Shown here in pieces: positions 25,081 through 34,000 of a stretch of DNA of 64,000 nt. The stretch is from an uncultured bacterium. GTDB taxonomy: Bacteria; Verrucomicrobiota; Lentisphaeria; Victivallales; UBA1829. Every line of letters starts with the position of its first letter. Within the stretch, counting starts at the first letter, position 1. The translations under genes were made by a program, and so were the position numbers. The notes beneath the pieces were generated by a model. It worked only from the letters and a program-made list of their open reading frames with translations, was not told the origin of the DNA and did no database searches. Location: NCBI GenBank assembly GCA_902778895.1, contig CACYZF010000005.1, positions 124,001-188,000 of the forward strand. The letters run 5' to 3'.

Positions 25081-25265
25081 ATAATTGAGACTTTCGCAAC
25101 CCAAAACGGGATGCTGTCGGGCAGAGAAGTCCGACTGCCAGTTCACAATGCTGATTTTAAACTGGTCGAAATCGACCGGTTAAAGTCGAGCTGTTTATTT
25201 GAGTTTGAGGCGGCCGGTCTCCACCCCCATCCCACGGATTGCGGCGTCGGCTTCGTTTTCCCACG

Positions 25266-25583
25266 TCAGTATTCCGCGTCCTCGTCCATGGTCTCCAGCA
25301 GGAAGCTGACGGGGCGGAACCCGTCGTTGCAGGAGATCATGGCGGACTTCGGATTTTTCATCCAGCCGTCGTAGAAATTCTCGCCGCCGTGCGCGAGCGC
25401 GAGGACGAACGGGGAGACGGTGTCCCAGGCGCTGTCGCAGAACCCTTCCGGGCGCGCCCAGCCGTTGCAGACGAAGACCTGGCCGAGCTTCATGTCGCAG
25501 GCGTGTTCGATCGGGTTTTCGTACTGCGCGATCAGGTCGTCGTGCCGGACGATCTTCTTGGCCGTGATCCGGACTTTTTTCAT
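25266..25583 (-). CDS. TIGR04076 family protein
   Basis: A 105-residue protein that matches my memory of the TIGR04076 family: basic start MKKVRITAKKI, GLV-type FVCNGWARPEGFCDSAWDTV, then PFVLALAHGGENFYDGWM and the end SCNDGFRPVSFLLE. Function unknown in the family; conserved Cys and Trp residues hint at a redox or metal role. Start chosen at 25583 because AAGGAG stands 7 bases upstream; an in-frame extension from the leader ATG at 25655 would add 24 residues. Its promoter is leader copy 2 (25669-25697). It is the only gene on this short transcript. Confidence 0.7.
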   Translation of the reverse strand: MKKVRITAKKIVRHDDLIAQYENPIEHACDMKLGQVFVCNGWARPEGFCDSAWDTVSPFVLALAHGGENFYDGWMKNPKSAMISCNDGFRPVSFLLETMDEDAEY

Positions 25584-25624
25584 CGGTCGGCTCCTTGGTA
25601 GTGCTTGATTCGGAAAACATCGGT

Positions 25625-25710
25625 CACGAACACCCACAACGACAACGAGCGGCATTCGTTCTAACTCTACTTTATCACACGTTCCCGGAAAAATCAAGCC
25701 GCGTTCTTAC
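25625..25710. repeat. Duplicated promoter/leader segment, copy 2
   Basis: Second copy of the 24995-25080 segment, same orientation, offset 630 bases. Differences are scattered single substitutions, so the duplication is not brand new. It supplies the promoter for the TIGR04076 gene. The 106 bases between 25711 and the BRO-N stop at 25817 contain only decayed similarity to the flank of copy 1. Confidence 0.85.
25669..25697 (-). promoter_or_regulatory. Promoter in leader copy 2
   Basis: TTGATT (25692-25697) and TAAAGT (25669-25674), spacer 17, the counterpart of the promoter at 25039-25067. Confidence 0.6.
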
Positions 25711-25816
25711 CATGCTCGAAACTTTATTTCAACTTTCTCAACGCCAAAACAGGATGCCGCCGGAAACCAATGAATAGAGTTGCCCGTATTTTGATGCGAG
25801 CGGAAACCGCAGACGG

Positions 25817-26677
25817 TCAGGATTCTTTGTCTTCCTGTTCGATGACGTCGCCGCCGTCTTCGATCAGGCCGCCGCGGTCTGGGGTGCAGACGGGGATTCC
25901 GGTCTGGGCTTCGAGCTGTTTCCTGGCTTCTCCGGCGATGTCGCCGCCGCGTTTCGCGATCCGTGCGCTTTCCTCGAATCCACGCGGATTTTTCTGTTTG
26001 GAAAGCTCGGTGGCCGAAGCTTCCGCGAGCATGTTCAGGATGAGCTCCAAATTGCTCATGTTGTCGCGCAGATTTTCCTTACGGAGACCTTTCAGGTTTT
26101 TGTATTCCCGCGTTGTCATGCCGGACCATGCTTTGGAAATGATGTCCGTGAGAGATGCGTATTCAAATCCGCTGTGGACTCCGCTGCGATCCCACTCGTC
26201 GGTAAGTTCTTTCCTGACTTCAATCGTTTTCAGGCGCTGGTTGATCCAGCTCTCGGAATAACCTTTCCTTCTGTAGGTGTAAAGCGCACGGGAAATGGCC
26301 AGTTCCGGATCTTCGATTTCCTCCAGGCGTTCTTCTCCGACTTCAGCCAGCCACCGTTTGAACGGTTCGGCCTTGGGAGACGGGATGGACTGGATGATAC
26401 GCAGAATGCCTTTCGTGTCGGCGACATCGGTAAGACGCAATTTGCCGTCTTCCGCTGGAAGTTTCAACCTGTTACAAATTGTAACGGGTTCGCAACTTTC
26501 TTTGGATAAGCGGTTTTTGAGAACGCGCCAATAGGTTGAAGCCCGTTGTGTGTCCGGCTGGTCCGTCAGAATCCCGACGACGTCCACGACCGAATAAAAC
26601 CACGTTCCGGCTTCATCGTCCCAGACGGACCGGATGCGTTTGTGTTCAAACAGCTTGATGGCACTATGCTTCGTCAT
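25817..26677 (-). CDS. BRO-N domain protein (phage antirepressor / DinD-like)
   Basis: A 286-residue protein of the BRO-N group, which includes prophage antirepressors and DinD-like proteins. The N-terminal 100 residues (KHSAIKLFEHKRIRSVWDDE, WFYSVVDVVGILTD, YWRVLKNRLSKE) form the DNA-binding BRO-N fold. The C-terminal part (GFEYASLTDIISKAW, LTNLMLAEA-like LELILNMLAEASATELSKQK, NPRGFEESARIAKRGG) matches the companion domain found in many gut-bacterial copies. No other phage genes are nearby. It starts 25 bases after the DegT gene stop without a clear Shine-Dalgarno. Likely a mobile-element remnant or a free-standing regulator. Confidence 0.75.
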   Translation of the reverse strand: MTKHSAIKLFEHKRIRSVWDDEAGTWFYSVVDVVGILTDQPDTQRASTYWRVLKNRLSKESCEPVTICNRLKLPAEDGKLRLTDVADTKGILRIIQSIPSPKAEPFKRWLAEVGEERLEEIEDPELAISRALYTYRRKGYSESWINQRLKTIEVRKELTDEWDRSGVHSGFEYASLTDIISKAWSGMTTREYKNLKGLRKENLRDNMSNLELILNMLAEASATELSKQKNPRGFEESARIAKRGGDIAGEARKQLEAQTGIPVCTPDRGGLIEDGGDVIEQEDKES

Positions 26678-26702
26678 GATGTCAAAAGAAAAGTACGGGA
26701 GT

Positions 26703-27830
26703 TTACTTCTTCACCGTGTCGGCGATGACGCCGCAGATGCGGTCGATGTCCTCGGCCTTGAGGTAGGGGTGCATCGGCAGGGCGAAGATGTCGGCGGCGC
26801 ACGCCTCGGCGACGGGCATGTCGCCCTTCTTGTATCCGAGGTATTCGGTCGCGCCGAGCAGGTGCATCGGGATCGGGTAGTAACGCGCGGTCGGGACGTC
26901 GGCGGCCTTCAGGGCGGCCTGGATCTCGGCGAACTTCGGCGAACGCGGGCAGAACTGCGCGTAAACGGAGACGCAGCCTTCGGGGATGGTCTGGACGGAA
27001 ACGAGGTCCTTCAGTCCGGCGCGGTAGCGGTCGGCCACGACCTGGCGCATTTCGACTTCGCCGGGGAAGAGTTTGAGCTTGGCGAGGAGGACGGCGGCCT
27101 GGATCGTGTCGCAGCGGGCGTTCAGGCCCAGGCGGACGTTGTTGTAACGGTCCTCGGCGCTGCGGCCGTGGACGAGGATGGAGTACATCTTGTCGAAGAG
27201 GTCGTCGTCGTCCGTGAAGACCGCGCCGCCGTCGCCGTAGCAGCCGAGCGGCTTGGCGGGGAAGAAGCTGGTGCAGCCGATGGTGCCGAGCGAGGGTGCG
27301 CGTTTGCCGCTCGGGGCGACCGCGCCGAACGCCTGGCAGGCGTCCTCGATGATGGCGAGTCCGTGCGCGTCGGCGAGCGGCTTGATCGCCTTGTAGTCGG
27401 CGGTGAGGCCGAAGAGGTCGACGGGGATGATGGCCTTCGGTTTGAGCTTGCCTTCGCGTTCGACCTTCAGGATGGCTTCCTCGAGCTTCGCCGGGTCGAT
27501 GTTGTACGTGCCTTCATCGATGTCCGCGAAGACCGGGGTCGCGCCGACGAGCGCGATCGTCTCGACCGTGGCGAAGAACGTGAACGGGGTGGTGAAAACG
27601 GCGTCACCGGGGCCGATGCCGAGCGCCATCAGCGCCATCAGCAGGGCGTCCGTGCCGCTCGAGCACGCCAGCGCGTGCTTTACTCCGGCATATTCGGCGA
27701 GCTGTTTTTCCAGCTCGTTGATCTCGGCGCCGAGGATGTAGTGTCCGCTCTCCAGTACGCGGTCGATTCCAGCATGGATTTCGTCTCGGATCAGGCTGTA
27801 TTGATACTTCAGGTCAATGAACGGCAGCAT
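26703..27830 (-). CDS. DegT/DnrJ/EryC1/StrS family PLP-dependent sugar aminotransferase
   Basis: A 375-residue nucleotide-sugar aminotransferase. It would transfer an amino group to a keto-sugar for surface polysaccharide. Evidence: start MLPFIDLKYQYSLIRDEI, cofactor-binding CSSGTDALLMAL (57-68), EDACQAFGA (162-170) and the PLP lysine in FFPAKPLGCYGDGG (Lys193). The end PMHPYLKAEDIDRI is typical. The overall pattern is like WbpE and related UDP-3-keto-sugar aminotransferases, but the exact substrate is not decidable. The ATG at 27830 has GGAGGTG 6 bases before it, so the longer frame is rejected. Promoter at 27865-27893. The BRO-N gene follows. Confidence 0.88.
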   Translation of the reverse strand: MLPFIDLKYQYSLIRDEIHAGIDRVLESGHYILGAEINELEKQLAEYAGVKHALACSSGTDALLMALMALGIGPGDAVFTTPFTFFATVETIALVGATPVFADIDEGTYNIDPAKLEEAILKVEREGKLKPKAIIPVDLFGLTADYKAIKPLADAHGLAIIEDACQAFGAVAPSGKRAPSLGTIGCTSFFPAKPLGCYGDGGAVFTDDDDLFDKMYSILVHGRSAEDRYNNVRLGLNARCDTIQAAVLLAKLKLFPGEVEMRQVVADRYRAGLKDLVSVQTIPEGCVSVYAQFCPRSPKFAEIQAALKAADVPTARYYPIPMHLLGATEYLGYKKGDMPVAEACAADIFALPMHPYLKAEDIDRICGVIADTVKK

Positions 27831-27864
27831 AGTCGGCACCTCCGGGGTTGAATTGTTCTCTAAT

Positions 27865-27893
27865 AATATACACCCCGAACCCGTGAAAAACAA
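27865..27893 (-). promoter_or_regulatory. Promoter for DegT aminotransferase gene
   Basis: TTGTTT (27888-27893) and TATATT (27865-27870), spacer 17, 35 bases before the ATG. Confidence 0.65.
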
Positions 27894-27969
27894 GCTCCGG
27901 CGCGAGGAAAACGACACACAAGCCGCAGAGTTTTTTGCCGCGGATGCCGGCCCGCGAGATGCCGCGGGT

Positions 27970-29226
27970 TTACTGCAGGTTCATCGCTGTGGGCTGTGTG
28001 GAGCTCGGCGGATACACGGTCGGCACGGGGAGCGGGTCCTGACGGTCGATGCCGCCGACGCGGCGCGAGATCGGCCAGAAGACGAAGCAGGCGCGTCCGA
28101 TGATATTCTTCACGGGGAGCGGGCCCCAGTCGCGGCTGTCCAGACTGTTCGCGGTGTTGTCGCCGAGCGCGAAACAGCAGTCGTCGGGCACGGTGAACTC
28201 CATGTTTTCCTCCAGACGGCCCATGCCGAGATGCCCCTGGTAGCCGCCGATCCCGGAATACACCTTGCAGAACGCCGGGTTGAACCATTCCGCCGGGCGG
28301 AACGTGTTTTCGTTTTTCGGGCGGATGTACAGGTGTCCGTCCTGGATGCGGAGCGTGTCGCCGGGCAGTCCGGCGAGGCGTTTGATGTAGTAGTAGCCGG
28401 TCAGCGGCGTCCCGTGCGACGAGTAAAGTCCCTCGGTGTTGAACACGAACACCTCGCCGCGTTTCAGCGGCTTGAAGTGGATGGAGAGGCGGTCGACGAA
28501 AAGATGGTCGCCGGACGACAGCCAGCCGTCGAACACGGTTTCGCCCTGCCGGTACGTGCGCGTCCGCGGATCCTCCGGCAGATAGCGGAAGATGTTGTCG
28601 CGCGGCTCGTCGCCGGGCAGCAGGAAATCCTGTCCGCCGAAGCGCAGGATGGAGCCGGTGTGGTAGAAATCACCTGGATGCAGCAGGGACGGGATGAGTG
28701 AGAGCCACGGCCGGACGACCGGGACCGGGTCGGATTCCACCGTCGAATAATTGCGCGGCGCGACGATCTTCGCGTCGGACGCGCCGAGCGGGGTGAAGAA
28801 TTTCACGAGCTTGCTGCGGTACGGATCGGAGGCCTCGCGGTCGATGTAGTGGATGCCGAACAGCGTCGGCTGCATGCTGCTGGTCGGGATCTGGAACGGC
28901 TGGACGAACAGCGCGCGGAGTCCGAACGCCACGCCGAACGCCACGGCGAGCACGTCCAGCACGGAGCACATCCACGCCTTGAACGTCGTCCGCCCGGAAT
29001 ATTCGGCATATTCGCCGGAGACGGTTTTCAGCGCTTCGGCGCACGCGGCGGGATCGGGATTCGCCTTCGCCTCATCGGCGGCTTTCTCGAACTCCCTGAG
29101 CTGCGTCTTCTCCTCGTCCGACAGGATGTCGTCGTCCTCGGCCAGCGTGTGGCGCACGGACGAAACGATGTCGCGGTGGAGCTTGCGGTTGGCGCGTTTC
29201 AGCCAGAGTGTCTGAAGGAAGTTCAC
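27970..29226 (-). CDS. lepB: Signal peptidase I, enlarged form
   Basis: Type I signal peptidase that removes export signals at the outer face of the inner membrane. A charged N-terminal region of about 80 residues precedes one transmembrane helix (about 86-107). The serine box FQIPTSSMQPTL holds Ser117, the strand GDHLFVDRL is at 239-247, and the lysine box YYYIKRLAGLPGD holds Lys282. The ALGDNTANSLDSRDWG box closes the active site. At 418 residues it is longer than usual. About 100 extra residues sit between the serine box and the GDHLFVDRL strand. It starts 7 bases after lepA, the classic lepA-lepB pair. Confidence 0.95.
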   Translation of the reverse strand: MNFLQTLWLKRANRKLHRDIVSSVRHTLAEDDDILSDEEKTQLREFEKAADEAKANPDPAACAEALKTVSGEYAEYSGRTTFKAWMCSVLDVLAVAFGVAFGLRALFVQPFQIPTSSMQPTLFGIHYIDREASDPYRSKLVKFFTPLGASDAKIVAPRNYSTVESDPVPVVRPWLSLIPSLLHPGDFYHTGSILRFGGQDFLLPGDEPRDNIFRYLPEDPRTRTYRQGETVFDGWLSSGDHLFVDRLSIHFKPLKRGEVFVFNTEGLYSSHGTPLTGYYYIKRLAGLPGDTLRIQDGHLYIRPKNENTFRPAEWFNPAFCKVYSGIGGYQGHLGMGRLEENMEFTVPDDCCFALGDNTANSLDSRDWGPLPVKNIIGRACFVFWPISRRVGGIDRQDPLPVPTVYPPSSTQPTAMNLQ

Positions 29227-29233
29227 GGACGCC

Positions 29234-31042
29234 TCACTGTTCGTTGTTCTTCAGGACGGCGATGAACGCCTCCTGCGGGATGTTCACGCGGCCGATCTGC
29301 TTCATGCGCTTCTTGCCTTCCTTCTGTTTCTCCAGCAGTTTGCGCTTTCGGGTGATGTCGCCGCCGTAGCACTTCGCCAGCACGTTTTTCCTCAGCTGGC
29401 GGACGGTTTCGCGGGCGATGACCTTGCCGCCGACGGCGGCCTGGATGGCGATCTGGAACATCTGCGGCGGGATGACCTCGGCGAGGCGTTCGGCGATCTC
29501 GCGGCCGCGTGCGTAGGCGTGGTCGGAGTGGACGATGCTGGCGAAGGCGTCGACCGGTTCGCCGTTCACGAGGATGTCGAGCTTCACGAGATTTTCGGTC
29601 TGCCAGCCGGCGGGTTCGTAATCGAGGCTGCCGTAGCCGCGCGTGATGGATTTGAGGCGGTCGTGGAAGTCGATCAGGATCTCGTGCATAGGGATGCAGG
29701 CGGTGATCATCACGTGGTTGGCATCGATGCTCTCCGTGTTCGTGCAGATGCCGCGCTTGTTCATCACCAGGTTCATGATGTCGCCGATATACTCGGTGGG
29801 GGACATGATGTGGGCGTTGATGAGCGGCTCCTCAATGTGGTCGATCTCGGACGGGTCGGGCAGGTGCACCGGGTTGTCGATCTTCAGCATGTCGCCGTTG
29901 CGGAGGTACACGTGGTAGATCACGCTCGGATAGGTGGCGATGATGTCCATGTTGTACTCGCGGCGGAGGCGTTCCTGCACGATCTCCATGTGGAGGAGCC
30001 CGAGGAATCCGCAGCGGAACCCGAACCCGAGGGCGGCGGACGTTTCGGACTGGTAATGGAACGCCGGGTCGTTGAGCTGAAGCTTCGCCATGCTGAACTT
30101 GAGCTGTTCGTAGTCGGCGGTGTCGATGGGATAGATGCCGCTGAAGACCATCGGCTTCACGTCCTGGAATCCGGGCAGGGGCTCGGCGCAGGGCGCGGCG
30201 GCGTCGGTGATCGTGTCGCCCATCTTCGCGTCGGCGGGCGATTTCAGATTCGGGATGATGTAACCGACGTCTCCGGCTTCAAGCTCGGGCATGGGTTTCA
30301 TCTCGGGCGTGAAGACGCCGACTTCCTTGATCTCGCTTTCGAGGCCGGTGCTGAACATCTTCAGGCGGTTTCCGCGTGCCAGACTGCCGTTGAACATGCG
30401 GACGTACGTCACCACGCCCCGGTAGGCGTCGTAGATGGAGTCGAAGATCAGCGCGGCGGTCCCGTCCTCGGCGGGCTTCTTCGGCGGCGGAACGCGCTGC
30501 ACGATGGCCTCGAGCAGTTCCGGAACGCCGGTGCCGTCCTTCGCGGAGACCAGCAGGACTTCCTCGCGCGGGATCGCCAGAATCTCCTCGAGCTGGTTGT
30601 AGCACAGCGGCAGGTCGGCGGCGGCGAGGTCGATCTTGTTGATGATCGGGATGATGAAAAGGTTGTGGCGCATGGCGAGGTTCACGTTCGCGACGGTCTG
30701 CGCCTGCACGCCCTGGGTGGCGTCGAGCACGAGGATCGCGCCCTCGCAGGCGGCGAGCGAACGGCTCACCTCATAGGAAAAATCCACGTGGCCGGGAGTG
30801 TCGATGAGGTTCAGCTCGTATTCGTTTCCGTCGGAGGCGGTGAAGAGCATGCGCACGGGATGGGACTTGATGGTGATCCCGCGTTCCTGTTCCAGGTCCA
30901 TGGCGTCCAGAAGCTGGGCGTGGACGAGGTCGCGCTTTTCGACCGTATGGGTGATTTCGAGCATGCGGTCGGCGAGCGTCGACTTCCCGTGGTCGATATG
31001 CGCGATGATGGAGAAATTGCGGATGCGGGTCAGGTCATTCAT
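29234..31042 (-). CDS. lepA: Elongation factor 4 (LepA)
   Basis: Ribosome-associated translational GTPase, 602 residues, normal length. G1 AHIDHGKST (near 15), G2 ERGITIKS, G3 DTPGHVDFS, G4 NKIDL and G5 VSAKDG are intact. The C terminus carries the LepA-specific end (GGDITRKRKLLEKQKEGKKRM), which distinguishes it from EF-G. The start overlaps the debranching-enzyme stop by 8 bases (ATGAATGA), and lepB follows after 7 bases. No promoter was seen between the genes, so it is probably read from the lpxA promoter. Confidence 0.97.
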   Translation of the reverse strand: MNDLTRIRNFSIIAHIDHGKSTLADRMLEITHTVEKRDLVHAQLLDAMDLEQERGITIKSHPVRMLFTASDGNEYELNLIDTPGHVDFSYEVSRSLAACEGAILVLDATQGVQAQTVANVNLAMRHNLFIIPIINKIDLAAADLPLCYNQLEEILAIPREEVLLVSAKDGTGVPELLEAIVQRVPPPKKPAEDGTAALIFDSIYDAYRGVVTYVRMFNGSLARGNRLKMFSTGLESEIKEVGVFTPEMKPMPELEAGDVGYIIPNLKSPADAKMGDTITDAAAPCAEPLPGFQDVKPMVFSGIYPIDTADYEQLKFSMAKLQLNDPAFHYQSETSAALGFGFRCGFLGLLHMEIVQERLRREYNMDIIATYPSVIYHVYLRNGDMLKIDNPVHLPDPSEIDHIEEPLINAHIMSPTEYIGDIMNLVMNKRGICTNTESIDANHVMITACIPMHEILIDFHDRLKSITRGYGSLDYEPAGWQTENLVKLDILVNGEPVDAFASIVHSDHAYARGREIAERLAEVIPPQMFQIAIQAAVGGKVIARETVRQLRKNVLAKCYGGDITRKRKLLEKQKEGKKRMKQIGRVNIPQEAFIAVLKNNEQ

Positions 31043-34000
31043 GGTCTTTTTCTATGGATCTTGAAGCGGGGTGAAGGAGTTTCCAGACGCGATAGTATTC
31101 GGAGAGGCCCCAGGCCTGGGCGTCGCAGCCGCGCGGCTTGTGGGGATAATCGCCGTCCATGATCTCCGGCATGTGCATGATGCAGCCGTTGTCCAGCTGG
31201 ACCGCCATGGAGGAAAGCAGGCTGATCGCGGTGGCGCGTCCGAACCGTCCGTGCGTGATGTAGTACGCCTCCGGGAAGAGCGGCATCTGCCAGGTCCAGG
31301 CGGTGCCGTTGTGGTACGCGACCTTGCGGCGGGTGTCCTCGTCGCCGCAATAATGCCCCTGGTACGGGTGATTCGGATCGTTCAGCAGCTTGCCGTCCGC
31401 GCCGTAAATCGGGAGCGGATATTTGACCGGGCGGTCCGCCAGACTGCGGATGCCGCCGGGCACGAGGAGTTCGGAGGTGTTGAGGAGAATGATGCGGCGC
31501 AGTTTCTTGTCCTCGACCAGTCCCAGCGTGATCGCGAGCAACTGGTTCGGGCGGAGATGGTCGTCCGGTTCGGCCTTCGACGCCGGAGTACCCGGCTTGC
31601 AGTGGAGGCAGTCTGAGAGGAATCCCTCCTCCTTCAGCGGGAAGTATTTCAGGAACGATTCTTTGACGCGGGCGGCGAGTTCGGACCAGCGTGCGGCCTG
31701 CTTCTCGGGGAGCGATTCGGCGAGGAACCGCAGGGATGCGTACCAGAGCGCCTGAATCTCGACCGGATAGCCCTCGCGGGGCGTTCCGGCGGGGTAGTTC
31801 GTGTCCATCCAGGTGAAATGCGCCGGGCTGAAGATGAGGCCGCTTTCCGCGTCGCAGGCGATGCCGTTCGGCGTGCCCTTGACGAGCCCTTCGGCCAGCT
31901 CGACGAGCAGATCGAGCAGCGTTCCGCGGTCCTTGACCTTGGTCTTCAGGAAATCCTTATTGCCGAGCGCGACGCACATGTCGCGCACGCCGATGAAGAG
32001 CCACAGCGGAGCGTCCGAGGTGTCGCGGTTGCCGGTGTCGGTCCCCGCGATCATATTGCAGATGGTCCCGTCCTTCACGAGCGAGGCGAACTGAAGCAGA
32101 ATCTGCTTGACGTCCTCGTGGAACATGGGTTCTGTGATCAGGCCGCGGACGAAAATGAGCGTATCGCGTCCCCAGTCGAGGAACCACGGATAACCGGCGA
32201 TCACGGTCTTCAGGTTGCCGCGTTTGACGATGAACGCTTTCAGGCTGTTCAGCATGACGGTCTGCAGGTCGTCGGTCATCCGGTCATAGCACGGCTTTTC
32301 CTCCGGCACGGGCGAAATCTTCGGTTCGTCCTCGCTTGTCATGATCTGGCCGATCAGATGCAGCGTTTCGTTGCCGTTCAGGGAGCATTTGAAGTAACCG
32401 GGGCTGTACAGGTCGCAGTTCGGATCGAGGCCGCGTTCGGCTTCGTTTTCCTGATAATTCATGTAAGACCACTCGTCAGCACGGCGGAACGTGCCGCTTG
32501 AGGCCGTCATGCGGAAGATGCGGTCAGAGGCGGGCCTGAACACGAATCCGCGCGCGGATTCGGTCACGGCGGCGGGGAACGTGTCCTGCGGCCCCTCGGA
32601 CGCCTTTGTCAGGCAGTGGAAATTGCGGTCCTCGAGGTCGGGGCTGATGAGCAGCTGCACCGGCTCGCTGTCGTCGATCGTCTCGCCGGCCCCCGTGTAG
32701 GCGTACCGGAGGAACGACGCCCGGACGGCGTTCTTTTCCGGGATCATGGAAAGTTTGAGCATGAGGCCGACCACGCGGGCGTTTCCGACGGGGACCTTGA
32801 AGCCCCGCACGGCGCCGCCGTCGGACGCGATGTGGAACCGGTCGATCATTTCGCTGGTGATCTGCTGGCGTCTGGCACGGTAGATCATCCACATGCGGAA
32901 GCGCCGCCACATGATATGGCGGTCGACCGGGATCTCGGGATGAAGGTTCGCCAGCATGATCGCGTCATAACGGCTGAGCAGGCGTCCGGTCTCGATGCAG
33001 ACATGCACCGCGCCGCCGCGTCCGTTGGCCTGGAGGAACGTCCGTCCCTTCATGAAGAATTCGTCGCGGGTGAGGGAGACGACGGCCTTGTCGATGTCGC
33101 GCGGCATGAGCATCAGCACGGCGGTGTCGCGGCGGAGATCATTGCCTTCGGATACGAAAACGGCCACTCTCAGTTCGGTCGGCTTGTCCGGAGTGGGCAG
33201 CGGCGGCACGATGGAGACGAACCGTCCGTCCTTGCAGTGGATCGAACGCGCCGATGCGATCACGCGGTTGTCTTCGTTGCGAACGATGAAAAACCGGAAG
33301 CGCACGGGGGCGGCCACCAGGATCGAACGTCCCGGCGCGATGATGATCTCGCGGCGGATGTCGCTCGGCCAGTTCCAGACCACATAGGGGATTTCCGGCC
33401 GGTCGCTGAAGATATCCTGAAGGAACCCTTCGGGGGATTCGCGGAGACGGCGGGTAAGCGCCGGAATGTCGTCGTCGGCAAGGACCGGGGTCTTGCGTTT
33501 GGCGGTCAGCGCCGTGAGCACGAGCGCGGCGGCCTGCTGATCCTCCAGGTGGTCGTATTCCAGACGGTCTCCGGACGCGGCCTCTTCGATTTTCGGGATC
33601 CATTGCTGTTCCGGGCTCAGGCAGACGACCCGGCCGGGCGAAAGCGGCAGGCTCCATTTGTGGCCGCGTACGGAAAGGATGTCCAGACGGCGTCCGGAGA
33701 TGAGGTCGTACATTTTTTCCCGCGTGAACGTGGCATAGCTGGCATCCCATTCGGCGGTCACGGTACGGTCGCAGTTCAGGTTCATGGCGATGACGAGGAA
33801 GTGTTCCGCCTCACGGTTGGTGCGGATGATCACCACGGCGTCGGGCGAACCTGAGTCGATGCAGCGGATGAATGCGCCGTTGAAGAACGCCGGATGCAGG
33901 GCGAGGATGGTGTTGAGGCGGGCGATGAAGTCGATCTGGTTCGTTTCCGCGCCCCAGTTCAGCGCGCTGTCCTGATGCACGTCGACCTTCTCCTTCGCGA

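Noticed and set aside
25160-25181. 9-bp stem after the TIGR04076 gene as terminator
   Set aside because: One wobble pair and no real T-run; noted only as a weak possibility.
25195-25620. Alternative 141-codon frame over the TIGR04076 gene
   Set aside because: Arg/Pro-rich shadow composition; the family match and ribosome site belong to the 25266-25583 frame.
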